Below are positions 41,229 through 49,466 of a stretch of DNA of 64,000 nucleotides, in pieces (the stretch's first letter is position 1; each line of letters begins with the position of its first letter). Position numbers and translations under genes: made by a program. This DNA is from Streptomyces griseofuscus (lineage in GTDB: Bacteria; Actinomycetota; Actinomycetes; Streptomycetales; Streptomycetaceae), in NCBI RefSeq assembly GCF_014673495.1, contig NZ_CP051006.1:1674001-1738000 (forward strand), given 5' to 3'. Below the pieces are notes generated by a model. The model ran no database searches, was not told where the DNA came from, and saw only the letters and a program-made list of their open reading frames with translations.

Positions 41229-42121
41229 GCAGCGAAGCCCGCGAGTGGGTGTGGGAGCACAGCTCCAGCCGAGGGGCTGCGCGACTGGTCCTGCTGTCGA
41301 TCGCCGACCGGGTGGCCGACGATCAGTGCATCTCCTGGGCCTCGCTGTCCAGCCTGGCCAAGCGCACGCGCGCGTCGGTCTCCACGGTGCGTGAAGCCGT
41401 CGAGCGCCTGCTCCTGGCCGGCGAGCTGGAGCAGCTCGACGACCTGGTCGGCCCGCAGCGCAGCACGGTCTACCGTCTGCCTCTCGCCGCCGAAGCGGTC
41501 GCGCAGGCGCTGCGAGAGCAGCGGGAGGAAGAAGGCGACACGGCGGTATCGAACGAGCCCGCTGCCCCCGCGCGGCTCCGGCTGTCGGCTCTGCGGCGGT
41601 ACGGAATCCGCCCGCGTGAGGTGCCGGAATCCCCCGCGAGGGTCCGGAAACCGGCAGTACCGGAAACCGGCAGGTCGCGGCGGAAGCCGGCACGGCGACG
41701 TACCGGTCACCGGCACAGCGATGTACCGGCTACCGGCACACAGAACCCTAGTGAACCTGATTTGAACCGGAGGTACAGCAGTGGTGGTGCTGCCGTCCTC
41801 TCGGCTGCCGAGTGGCAGGTCGACCCCGCCACGCACACCTGGGTCCGCCAGCAGGGGCACCTCGACCGTCTCGGCGAGCACGGCTTGCGGGCCGCCGACG
41901 CGAAGTGGCGTGCACACCGGGCGGACCATGCTCCGAGGCCGGCGGAAGCCTGGGCTGCCGACTGGCGCTCCTGGATCGCCCGGGAGCACGCCCCCAGCCG
42001 CCCGAACCTCTACGCCGTGCCCGGCAAGAACGCCGTCGCGCCGGGGGGCATGACGCGGGCAGAGGCCCACACCGCCGCCCTGCTGGCCGCCCTGAACGAG
42101 CCGACCGGAACGGAGCAGTAG
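41225..42121 (+). CDS. Winged-helix Rep-like/HTH_36 protein
   Basis: 298 residues. Residues 5-75 are a winged helix (GAARLVLLSIADRVADDQCI, SWASLSSLAKRTRASVSTVR), as in helix-turn-helix proteins of actinobacterial plasmids and integrative elements. A basic linker at about 115-180 is encoded by repetitive, iteron-like DNA. The C-terminal part (HTWVRQQGHLDRLGEHGL, AEAWAADWRSWIAREH) is conserved in such elements. It probably initiates or controls replication of the mobile region, by analogy. Confidence 0.65.
   Translation: MSSEAREWVWEHSSSRGAARLVLLSIADRVADDQCISWASLSSLAKRTRASVSTVREAVERLLLAGELEQLDDLVGPQRSTVYRLPLAAEAVAQALREQREEEGDTAVSNEPAAPARLRLSALRRYGIRPREVPESPARVRKPAVPETGRSRRKPARRRTGHRHSDVPATGTQNPSEPDLNRRYSSGGAAVLSAAEWQVDPATHTWVRQQGHLDRLGEHGLRAADAKWRAHRADHAPRPAEAWAADWRSWIAREHAPSRPNLYAVPGKNAVAPGGMTRAEAHTAALLAALNEPTGTEQ
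41644..41740. repeat. Iteron-like repeats inside the Rep-like gene
   Basis: CCGGAAACCGGCAG occurs at 41644-41657 and 41660-41673 (16-bp period). Two near-identical 17-mers, TACCGGTCACCGGCACA and TACCGGCTACCGGCACA, start at 41701 and 41724 (23-bp period). Clustered ACCGG repeats in a rep gene are a common form of plasmid origin. Confidence 0.5.
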
Positions 42122-42123
42122 CC

Positions 42124-42840
42124 GTGGACCGCCGCGAAATCGCCGCCCTGCTGGCCTACATCGGCCGACTCGACCCCCGCACGATCCGCACCGACCAGGG
42201 CGAGGCCCGCGACCAGCTCGCCCAGTGGCACGAGCTGCTCGGTGACGTGCCGATGGCCACCCCGCATGGCTGGGATGCCCGCGTCGCCGCCCGCCAGCAC
42301 ATCCGCACCTCGCCATATCAGATCCTGCCCGCGGACGTGGCCCGTCCCTGGGAGAGCTACCGGCGCGACCGTCTGGCCCGGCACTCCGATCCCACGCCGT
42401 CCGCCGACCCGGACGACCAGGCCGCCTGGACCGCTGAGCTGGTCGGTACCCGACGCGCCGTCGCCGCCGGCATCGCCCAGCCAGCGCAGGCCAGAGCCAT
42501 CACCAGCGGTCGCGCCGGGATCGACCCGAGGCTGAAAGCGCGGCTGCGGGAGGTCGGCTCCTGCATACCGCCCGCCGCCCGCGCAGCCCTCGCGCCCTAC
42601 CGGCCCGCCCGAGCCGCGCGCGAGGCGACGGTCGCCCAGGGGCAGCCCGACGCCTTGAGCGTCCGGTGCGAGTGGTGCCTGGCCCAGCCCGGCGAACCTT
42701 GCCGCCGCCGAAGGATGGGCCCGAACGCCGGGGTCCTGGCGCTCACCCCACGCGCCACCCCGCACCCCGGCCGCCTCGACCTCGCCGCCGCCCAGCAGGC
42801 CCAGCCCACCGAACAGGTCCAGCAGCCCGCCCTGGCCTGA
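42124..42840 (+). CDS. Zinc-finger protein of mobile-element type
   Basis: 238 residues from GTG 42124, 2 nt after the previous stop. The C-terminal motif CEWCLAQPGEPC (about 181-192) followed by RRRRMGPNAG and a later HPGR is the CxxC...PGxPC...H pattern of small zinc-binding domains in actinobacterial phage and mobile-element proteins. The N-terminal 150 residues are unassigned and helical (LAYIGRLDPRTIRTDQGEAR). Confidence 0.6.
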   Translation: MDRREIAALLAYIGRLDPRTIRTDQGEARDQLAQWHELLGDVPMATPHGWDARVAARQHIRTSPYQILPADVARPWESYRRDRLARHSDPTPSADPDDQAAWTAELVGTRRAVAAGIAQPAQARAITSGRAGIDPRLKARLREVGSCIPPAARAALAPYRPARAAREATVAQGQPDALSVRCEWCLAQPGEPCRRRRMGPNAGVLALTPRATPHPGRLDLAAAQQAQPTEQVQQPALA

Positions 42841-43001
42841 CGGGCGCACCCGGCGCGTGCACGCCGTCCGCTGCACCGCCACCCCACATCACTATCCCGC
42901 ACGGGCTGCGGCGCACGCCCAGCGCCGCAGCTGGCACCCGACGCCGCAGCCGCCGAGCATTGTCGTAACCGGCCGGCGCGGCAGCACATCGGAGACCCGC
43001 C

Positions 43002-43643
43002 TTGCGCCACATCACCACCCACGACACGCCGGCCACCGGCCTGCGCGGCATCGGAGACACCAGCTGGCACACCCGCGGAGCGTGCCACGGCATGGACGTC
43101 GAGGACGCCGACGCCGTGTTCTTCCCCGGTCCCCGGGATCACGAGGAGATCGCGGAGGCGAAGGAGCTGTGCGGCTGGTGCCCCGTACGCCGCGAGTGCC
43201 TGGACTTCGCTCTGGAGAACGTCCTCAAGGAGGGCGTCTGGGGCGGGCTCACCGAGGCCGAGCGACGCCCGCTCCACGACAACCTGCACCGACGCCTGGA
43301 CTACCGGCGGGTGACCGCCGTCTTCCAGGGACGCGACGTGCACCTGACGGAGGCCGAGCGGCAGGTCGTCATCGACCACGCCTACGTCCGGGGCTGGCAG
43401 CCCGACCGGCTCGCCGGCGCCCTGCAGATCAGCCACAAGCACGCCCGCGACCTGCTCCGCCAAGCGGCCAACAAGGTCTTCGACCGCGATCGCAATTACG
43501 GCGTGCCCCGCTCCAAGAAGAAGCGGAAGAAGACCTCCAAGGCCAAGGGCACCCCCGCACCCGCAGTTTCCGGCACTCAGCAGCCGGCAGGCCGCCCGGC
43601 AGCGTCGACCCCGGCGCACGCCCTTCTCGGAAAGGCAGCATGA
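43002..43643 (+). CDS. WhiB-family iron-sulfur regulator with C-terminal extension
   Basis: 213 residues from TTG 43002; GGAG is about 8 nt upstream. The four cluster ligands are Cys28, Cys57, Cys60 and Cys66 (LCGWCPVRREC), followed by the GVWGG turn at about 78-82. WhiB proteins bind a [4Fe-4S] cluster and act with sigma factors. The extra 110 residues are unusual: a possible HTH (HAYVRGWQPDRLAGALQISH) and a Lys-rich tail (RSKKKRKKTSKAKG). Element-borne WhiB proteins are known in actinobacterial plasmids and phages. Confidence 0.85.
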   Translation: MRHITTHDTPATGLRGIGDTSWHTRGACHGMDVEDADAVFFPGPRDHEEIAEAKELCGWCPVRRECLDFALENVLKEGVWGGLTEAERRPLHDNLHRRLDYRRVTAVFQGRDVHLTEAERQVVIDHAYVRGWQPDRLAGALQISHKHARDLLRQAANKVFDRDRNYGVPRSKKKRKKTSKAKGTPAPAVSGTQQPAGRPAASTPAHALLGKAA

Positions 43644-45313
43644 CCCACCCCGTCCTCGCCTTCGGTGCTACTTCGGGCCTCCCCCTCGTCCTCGCCGCCG
43701 TCGTGCCCGCCGCCCTCGCGCTGACCGCCTGGGCCATCCGGCACCGGGGAACCCGCCCGCAGAAACGTCTCGGCGGCCCGGCGGTCAAGGTCGCCGCCGT
43801 CGCCGCCCTGGGTTGCACCGCCTACAGCGCCGACACCTCGTGGCGCTTCGCGGCCGACTACCTCGATATGGCCGGCACCGCCGAGCGCGCCGGTATGTTC
43901 GCCGCCGCCGAACTCGCCTTGTTCGCCACCGCACTGATGGCACGGCAGAACCTGGCTGCCCAGGGCGCCCCCGGCCTGCCGGGCACGCTGGTCTGGGTGA
44001 TCACCACGGTGCAGGTGATCCCCGCCTACGCCGAGAGCGGCCCCATCGGCGGCACCGTCCGCGCCTTCGTCGGACCAGTCATGGCCGCGATGCTGTGGCA
44101 CCTGGCCATGGGCATCGAACTGCGTTTGCGCGCCCCCGGTGCCGCGTCGAACGGGCTGGTTGCCGTGCTGGGCCGGGAGGCACGCGAGCGGCTGCTGTCC
44201 CGCCTGGGCATCGCCGCGCGGGACCGCGACGCCGCGCAGATCACCCGGGACCGGGCCACCGCCCGAGCGGTCACACTCGCCGCCCGTCTCGCCGAGCGCA
44301 CTCCCGAGCAGCAGCGAAACCGTCGCGGCCGGCGGCTGACCCGACGCCTGTCGAAGGCGGTCGGCAGGGCCGCGGTCGGCACCGATCCGCTCCAGCGGGC
44401 ACAGCTGCTCGACCAGCTCGCCGCCCGGCGACACGCTCTCGCACTCGCCACGGTCTCCCTCCCTTCTCCCTGGTCCCCGGCGGGCAACGCGTCGGTGGCC
44501 ACGGTCCTCCCACAGCCGGACCCGAATGTGGCGGCGGTCCCCGCCTCCGGTCCCGACAGTTCCGACGAGCCGGTCCGGGACCGAGGACCGGGGACCGCGT
44601 CGGGACCGGTCCCCAGTGAAGCGGCTCCGGAGGCGGAGGTCGGGTCCGGGACCGAGGGAGACGGAACGGGGCCGCTCGCGGCGACCAACGGCCTTGAAGA
44701 CAGTGCTGTGCCGGGGACCGGTCCCAGCGATCCAGAAGCCGCAGAGCCGGACGCAGTAGACACGAAGCCCGACCGCAACGCACACGAAGCAGCAGCTCAG
44801 AGCGCGAATTGCCGGGAACCGAACTTCGCGACGTCCGGGACCGAGAGCACCGAGGACCGAGGACCGACCACCAGCGAGTCCGGGACCGACACCACCCAGG
44901 ACCGAGGACCGACCACCAGCGAGTCCGGGACCGACACCACCCAGGACCGAGGACCGACCACCAGCGAGTCCGGGACCGACACCACCCAGGACCGAGGGCA
45001 CAAGGTTCCGCTCCGCCGGAAGTCGGTCCGGAAACCTCGCACGAATAACAAGGACCTGCGTGCCCGGTCCCGCTCGCGCCAGACGGAGCGCGCACGCGAG
45101 CTGGGCGAGCCTGAGCGCCAGCTCGTCCACGAGGTACGCCCCCACGTTCCCGCCCTGCTCGAACGGGACGGCAACGCCGCGATCACCCGGGTGCAGCTGC
45201 GCGAGATCATCCGCCGCCAGGGCCTGACGGGGGTCGGCAACGACCGACTCGGCCTCGTCCTCCAGGAGCTGCGCAACGGAGACATCACCACCACAAGGAG
45301 CAACGTCCGATGA
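43640..45313 (+). CDS. Spd/DUF2637-like membrane protein with 15-aa tandem repeats
   Basis: 557 residues from ATG 43640 (ATGA overlap with whiB). Four hydrophobic helices occupy about 8-155 (LPLVLAAVVPAALALTAWAI, AGMFAAAELALFATALMA), resembling the DUF2637/Spd proteins of Streptomyces conjugative plasmids. A disordered acidic stretch (about 290-395) leads to 3.7 tandem copies of a 15-residue unit (TTSESGTDTTQDRGP phase). The C-terminal 70 residues are basic then winged-helix-like (AAITRVQLREIIRRQGLTGV). Spd proteins aid intra-mycelial plasmid spread; that role is by analogy. Confidence 0.65.
   Translation: MTHPVLAFGATSGLPLVLAAVVPAALALTAWAIRHRGTRPQKRLGGPAVKVAAVAALGCTAYSADTSWRFAADYLDMAGTAERAGMFAAAELALFATALMARQNLAAQGAPGLPGTLVWVITTVQVIPAYAESGPIGGTVRAFVGPVMAAMLWHLAMGIELRLRAPGAASNGLVAVLGREARERLLSRLGIAARDRDAAQITRDRATARAVTLAARLAERTPEQQRNRRGRRLTRRLSKAVGRAAVGTDPLQRAQLLDQLAARRHALALATVSLPSPWSPAGNASVATVLPQPDPNVAAVPASGPDSSDEPVRDRGPGTASGPVPSEAAPEAEVGSGTEGDGTGPLAATNGLEDSAVPGTGPSDPEAAEPDAVDTKPDRNAHEAAAQSANCREPNFATSGTESTEDRGPTTSESGTDTTQDRGPTTSESGTDTTQDRGPTTSESGTDTTQDRGHKVPLRRKSVRKPRTNNKDLRARSRSRQTERARELGEPERQLVHEVRPHVPALLERDGNAAITRVQLREIIRRQGLTGVGNDRLGLVLQELRNGDITTTRSNVR
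44834..44997. repeat. 45-bp in-frame tandem repeat, about 3.7 copies
   Basis: Units start at 44834, 44879, 44924 and 44969. Units two and three are identical; unit one differs by a few bases, and the last is cut short. The near identity implies recent expansion by slippage or unequal recombination inside the Spd-like gene. Confidence 0.9.
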
Positions 45314-45501
45314 AGACCTGCCACCAGTTCAACACCGTCCGCGCGGAGTACGAGCGCGAGATCGGCTTCATGCTCGCTCACTCCGAGCGGCACGCGGGCA
45401 GGCCGGCGGCGAAGTCGAGCGCGAAGCAGGCCGCCTCGGCGAAGCAGCGCATGGCCCGCGCTCTCAGCAGCCACGTCGGGCGCTGCCCCGAGTGCGGCTG
45501 A
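45310..45501 (+). CDS. Small hypothetical protein
   Basis: 63 residues from ATG 45310 (ATGA overlap). Helical and basic, ending in a lone CPEC motif (VGRCPECG) that might bind zinc as a dimer. No family recognised; coupled to the Spd-like gene. Confidence 0.5.
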   Translation: MKTCHQFNTVRAEYEREIGFMLAHSERHAGRPAAKSSAKQAASAKQRMARALSSHVGRCPECG

Positions 45502-45591
45502 ACCGGCCAAAGCAGCAGCACAAAGGCCCTATCCATCCACGGTGGTCCGGCTTCGCGCCGGGCCACCCCCCTCTCGTGCACAGGAGTTTCA

Positions 45592-45825
45592 ATGACGACC
45601 TCGTCTGCACCCGACCGCTTCGAGGACCGCTTGGTCTGGGCGTTCATGCACACCTTCCTGACCTATGGCTTCCTCCACTCGGCCGTCGACGGCCCGGACG
45701 GGCAATGGTTCGTCCAGATCAGTCCCACCGAGCGCGTTCATCACCTCACCGACTCGGAGGACGCCTTCGACTTCGTGCTCGAAATCCTGGAGGTCATCCA
45801 CAGCACCCAAGGCGGCGGGCAGTGA
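45592..45825 (+). CDS. Small hypothetical protein upstream of mobC
   Basis: 77 residues from ATG 45592 with CAGGAG upstream. Acidic, with FMHTFLTYGFLHSAVDGPDG and an amphipathic C-terminal helix (SEDAFDFVLEILEVIHST). Coupled to mobC by a 4-nt GTGA overlap, so it may be a mobilisation accessory protein. Confidence 0.55.
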   Translation: MTTSSAPDRFEDRLVWAFMHTFLTYGFLHSAVDGPDGQWFVQISPTERVHHLTDSEDAFDFVLEILEVIHSTQGGGQ

Positions 45826-46454
45826 CGGCCCCGCGCTCCACCCCCGCCCCAGACGACCGTTCGCCGAACTCCAACTCGGTCTCGGGGCGAGCAAGTTATC
45901 GGCCAAGCTACTCTTCCCCGTCGGGGAAGGCAGCTTGGCCATCTCCCGCCCCGGGGGTGGCGGGAGCGGTCCAGCACCGGGGGGCGCTGGACCGTCAGGC
46001 GGCGACCGAGGGCGGATCGCAGCCAGGGGTGGAGGAGCAGCCGCGAAGCGAAGCGCGCACCGCTCCAGCGTCCACCGCTCGTAAGCGCTCCCCCCAGAGG
46101 GCCAAGCGTGCGCGCATCTGCAACGTCCGTCTCAACGACGACGAGTGGAGTCGTCTGACCACCGCAGCACGTACCTCGCGCAAGACCCTGCCCGCCTACC
46201 TAGTGCGCGCCGGTCTCGCCGCCGCCGACGACGCCGAGAACACCGGTGCGGTCATTGCAGGTCACCGGGACCTGATCGTCGAGCTGTTCGCCGCGCGCCG
46301 TCATCTCGGGCAGGTCGGCAACAACCTGAATCAGGTCGCACGCGTCCTCAACAGCGGCGGACAACCCGCGGAACTCGACGCCGTCGTTTCGGCGGTCCAG
46401 CGAGCGGTCGCTCGCGTGCAGGCCCTCACCGACCGGCTGCTGGCACAGGATTGA
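45822..46454 (+). CDS. mobC: MobC-like relaxosome accessory protein
   Basis: 210 residues from GTG 45822. After a low-complexity N-terminus, residues about 95-210 show the MobC fold: CNVRLNDDEWSRLTTAARTS (ribbon-helix-helix-like) and RRHLGQVGNNLNQVARVLNS, the hallmark of MobC (PF05713). MobC opens DNA at oriT to help the relaxase nick. The 5' coding DNA contains a large inverted repeat that may be the oriT itself. Confidence 0.8.
   Translation: MTAPRSTPAPDDRSPNSNSVSGRASYRPSYSSPSGKAAWPSPAPGVAGAVQHRGALDRQAATEGGSQPGVEEQPRSEARTAPASTARKRSPQRAKRARICNVRLNDDEWSRLTTAARTSRKTLPAYLVRAGLAAADDAENTGAVIAGHRDLIVELFAARRHLGQVGNNLNQVARVLNSGGQPAELDAVVSAVQRAVARVQALTDRLLAQD
45901..45940. other. Candidate oriT: compound inverted repeat in the 5' part of mobC
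   Basis: GGCCAAGCT (45901-45909) pairs with 45932-45940. Inside it CTTCCCCG (45913-45920) pairs with CGGGGAAG (45922-45929). A locally AT-richer run (GCAAGTTAT) precedes it. oriT sites of MobC-type systems carry inverted repeats close to mobC; the nick site is not identifiable by eye. Confidence 0.45.
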
Positions 46455-46463
46455 CCGAGTTGC

Positions 46464-46949
46464 TCATGCAGACCACGAGGCGCCGCCAGCCAGCAGGCTT
46501 CGGATGTCGCGCCGAACAGCTTCCTGGAACCGGTCGCGCAGCGTGCCGACCTCGTCCTTCAGCGCGAGGAGCGCCGGGGTGGCCTGTGCATCCGCGATGG
46601 CCACGTATTCGCTCGCACGTCGCAGACCTCGAAAGATCTCGTCTGCTGCCCGAACGACGTCGAGTGGAGCCAGGACATGGATTCGCTGGCGCGTGCCGCC
46701 GAGATTGAAGCCGGCGAACGCAGCTGCAGCCGCCATCTCACGTTCCTCAACCTCCGTGGTCTGCAGCACGCGCAGCAGGTCCCTGCCCGTGTCCTCCATC
46801 GCAACCAAGTACTCGGCGTACAGCTCCGTACGTAGCTCCAGCAGGCGCGTGACCGCCTCCCGACGCCAACGCCGCCGGTCCGCCAGGGCCGTCGCACCGG
46901 CCCCCAGCAGAACTCCAAGCAGCGCGGCAAGCGACGATATCCAACTCAT
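46464..46949 (-). CDS. Membrane-anchored helical protein between mobC and relaxase
   Basis: 161 residues from ATG 46949, antiparallel to the mob genes. Residues 5-24 (SLAALLGVLLGAGATALADR) form an N-terminal anchor, followed by basic RRRWRREAVTRLLELRTELY and helices to the end. No family is recognised. Convergent with mobC, leaving 9 nt between stops. Confidence 0.55.
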   Translation of the reverse strand: MSWISSLAALLGVLLGAGATALADRRRWRREAVTRLLELRTELYAEYLVAMEDTGRDLLRVLQTTEVEEREMAAAAAFAGFNLGGTRQRIHVLAPLDVVRAADEIFRGLRRASEYVAIADAQATPALLALKDEVGTLRDRFQEAVRRDIRSLLAGGASWSA

Positions 46950-47033
46950 TCGTGAGCACTTCCCGCACCGCGCGCGTGGAACGCCTGCTTCCCACTGCCC
47001 ATCCCCGTTGATCAACCAGTCGAGGCCAGCAGC

Positions 47034-48773
47034 ATGATTCCCCGGATCCAAAAGCGCGGCCAGCGGACCACCGGCCTCCTGTACTACCTCTACGGGCCGG
47101 GCAAGTCCGAGGAGCACACCGACCCCCACCTCGTCGCCTCCTGGGATCACAACGCTCCCGACCCCGGCCGCGACGCCACCGCCACCCTCAAACAGCTCCA
47201 GCAGCTCCTGGACCAGCCCGTCGAGAACATCGACCCCTCGCAACGCCCGAAGAAGCATGTGTGGCATCTGTCCGTGCGCAATGGCAGCGAGGACCGGATC
47301 CTGTCGGATGAGGAATGGGGGGACGTGGCCCGCCGGATGGTCGCCGCTGCCGGGATCGACGACCCCGCGGCTGGAGCGGGCTGCCGGTGGGCTGCTGTGC
47401 GGCACGCCGACGACCACATCCACATCGTCGCCACCCTCGTCCGCGAAGACGGGTACAAACCCGACCTCGACAACGATGCTCACCGCGTCCACGCCGAGGC
47501 CCGCGCCCTCGAAGCGGAGCTGGGTCTGCGGCGCCTCAACAAGGGTGACGGCACCGCGGCGAAGCGGCCCACCAGCGCCGAACGCCACAAGGCCGAACGC
47601 CAGGGCCGCGAGCGCACCGCACGCGAGGAGTTGCGCGAAGCCGTACGGCGGGCAGTGGCCGGTGCGGGGAGCGACGAGGAGTTCTTCGACCGGCTCGCCG
47701 CCGCCGGCCTCCTGATCCGCAAGCGCGTCGCGCCCTCCGGCGACCTGCTCGGATACAAGGTCGCTCTGCCCGACGACCTGAACAAGGACGGCGAGCCGGT
47801 GTTCTTTCCCGGCGTCCGCCTTGCCCCCGACCTGTCGCTGCCCCGCATCCGCGAGCGCTGGACCGGTGGGGCCCAGGACGTTCCAGCCGCCGGGGAGGAG
47901 GCGATCCGTACGGGGCCGGGCGGTCCGGCCTCCGCGCGCCGCGGGACGGCGTCGGCGGTGTGGCAGGCCGTGTTCGTCGTCGAGCACGGCGAGGACGGGG
48001 TGGCCGCCGCACACATCGCCGCGGTCGGCGAGGTCCTGGACGCCCTCGCGACGACCTCAGCTGCCCACACCCGCCGCGAACTATGCGACGCGGCGACGGC
48101 TTTCGAACGGGCCTCGCGCTCTCACATCCGCGCCGTACGCGGGCACGATCGAGCCCTGCGGCAGGCCGCCCGCGATCTCGTCCAGGGCGGCCCGGCCCTC
48201 GGCCGCGGTGAGGACGGCGCCACCACGGCGATGGCGATCGACATGCTGTTCTTCCTGATCACCGCCGCCGCGCACTGGCATGCCAGGAAGGGGCACGCCC
48301 AGCAGGCCGAGGCCGCCGCCCGCGCCGCCGAGCACCTGCGCACCGCCTACCGGGCCGCCGCCGCCCAGCCGCTCGGTGTGCTCTACCAGCGCGGCCGGGG
48401 TCTGAGCCGGCCGATGCTCCAGCGGCAGACGGTGCTGCTGCGCGAGGCGCTGCCGGAGCTGGCCGAGCAGATCCTCGCCGAGCCCGGCTGGTACGCCCTG
48501 GCCGCGACGATCGCGGAGGCCGAAGCCGCCGGCCACGACCCGGCTGCCCTCCTGGCCGACGTTGCCGCACGGCGCGAACTCGACACTGCTGACTCCGTCA
48601 GCGACGTGCTCGTGTGGCGGATACGGCGGACCGCCGACCTGCCCGCCGACGCCTCCCACCTGCCCGAGGCCAGCACGGCAGGGAACCGGTCCACGACACG
48701 CGGGACGACCACCAGGCCCTCCGCACCCGGCGGACGACGTAGCGCAGAAGAGAGCCCGCGGCAGACCCTGTAG
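47034..48773 (+). CDS. Relaxase/mobilisation nuclease
   Basis: 579 residues from ATG 47034. The N-terminus IPRIQKRGQRTTGLLYYLYG and the metal-binding motif III HADDHIHIVATLV (His124, His128, His130) define the actinobacterial relaxase/VirD2-like family. A catalytic Tyr pair may be YY at 17-18 (LLYYLYG). The rest is helical with Arg/Ala-rich stretches. The enzyme would nick oriT and pilot the strand in transfer, with MobC as helper. No coupling protein (FtsK/TraB or VirD4-like) is in the window, so transfer would need help in trans. Confidence 0.83.
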   Translation: MIPRIQKRGQRTTGLLYYLYGPGKSEEHTDPHLVASWDHNAPDPGRDATATLKQLQQLLDQPVENIDPSQRPKKHVWHLSVRNGSEDRILSDEEWGDVARRMVAAAGIDDPAAGAGCRWAAVRHADDHIHIVATLVREDGYKPDLDNDAHRVHAEARALEAELGLRRLNKGDGTAAKRPTSAERHKAERQGRERTAREELREAVRRAVAGAGSDEEFFDRLAAAGLLIRKRVAPSGDLLGYKVALPDDLNKDGEPVFFPGVRLAPDLSLPRIRERWTGGAQDVPAAGEEAIRTGPGGPASARRGTASAVWQAVFVVEHGEDGVAAAHIAAVGEVLDALATTSAAHTRRELCDAATAFERASRSHIRAVRGHDRALRQAARDLVQGGPALGRGEDGATTAMAIDMLFFLITAAAHWHARKGHAQQAEAAARAAEHLRTAYRAAAAQPLGVLYQRGRGLSRPMLQRQTVLLREALPELAEQILAEPGWYALAATIAEAEAAGHDPAALLADVAARRELDTADSVSDVLVWRIRRTADLPADASHLPEASTAGNRSTTRGTTTRPSAPGGRRSAEESPRQTL

Positions 48774-48792
48774 GCCGCCGGATGCCGGGACA

Positions 48793-48816
48793 ACGACGTG
48801 CGATCAGGCACGTCGT
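48793..48816 (+). terminator. Hairpin after the relaxase gene
   Basis: ACGACGTGC (48793-48801) pairs perfectly with GCACGTCGT (48808-48816) around a 6-nt loop, 20 nt after the relaxase stop. Confidence 0.55.
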
Positions 48817-48880
48817 GACAGCACCGCCGCCCTGCTGACCTGGCCGGAAGCACTGTGGGCGTTGTGAATTGAAACAACCG

Positions 48881-49387
48881 ATGGCGCGGGGCACGATCAT
48901 GAAGCGCGCAGGACGAGATGACGAGGCTGAGGAGAACGCCAGGGTGTTTCACCGCATACGCCGCAGGGCCAAGGAGCCGAGCCAGGCTCAGAGGCAGTTC
49001 GCCGAGCTGCACGCGCAGCTGCAGGGCCAGGTCCCGCCCGGCTTCGGAAGCCCGGCGCCTGGGCCGGAGCCCGCCGAGCCGGCCGCCGTCGTGGACGACT
49101 TCCTTCCGCCGGAACTGCGCGTGCCGAGCCACGACCAGGTCGAAGGCAGGATGATGCCCTGGGCGCAGCCCCTCGTTCTCGACGGCGAGATGGCCGTCTG
49201 TGCCGAGTGCGGCGCGTACCGGGACTGGCTCATCCTCTCCACCCGTGGCGAGATCTGGCTGCGCTGCCGGGCCGGCCACCAGCAGCTGGAGACCCGCATC
49301 GACACCGCCTGGTACAACCGGCACTCCGGACCGGCGGACGGGACGTTCGCGACGTTCGAGGACTGTCTGCGCCACCTCGGGCACTGA
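48881..49387 (+). CDS. Hypothetical protein with possible zinc knuckle
   Basis: 168 residues from ATG 48881 (TTG 48869 and ATG 48899 also in frame; no clear RBS). A charged N-terminus (RIRRRAKEPSQAQRQFAELH) is followed by a Pro/Ala linker. The C-terminal domain contains AVCAECGAYRDWLIL and WLRCRAGHQQLETR, a CxxC...CxxxH set that could bind zinc. Family unknown; probably element-associated. Confidence 0.55.
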   Translation: MARGTIMKRAGRDDEAEENARVFHRIRRRAKEPSQAQRQFAELHAQLQGQVPPGFGSPAPGPEPAEPAAVVDDFLPPELRVPSHDQVEGRMMPWAQPLVLDGEMAVCAECGAYRDWLILSTRGEIWLRCRAGHQQLETRIDTAWYNRHSGPADGTFATFEDCLRHLGH

Positions 49388-49466
49388 CCACCACTCCTAC
49401 GACCCCACCGGGCCCGCGGGCCCGCACTGACCACCCGTCGCCTAGCCTCAAGGGGTCAGTTCCGTC

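Noticed and set aside
42857..43639. N-terminal extension of the Spd-like frame across whiB
   Set aside because: The WhiB frame has all four Cys ligands; the Spd-like protein is better started at ATG 43640, which overlaps the whiB stop.
44834..44997. Possible CRISPR-like array
   Set aside because: The repeats are contiguous, in frame and without spacers, so this is a coding tandem repeat.
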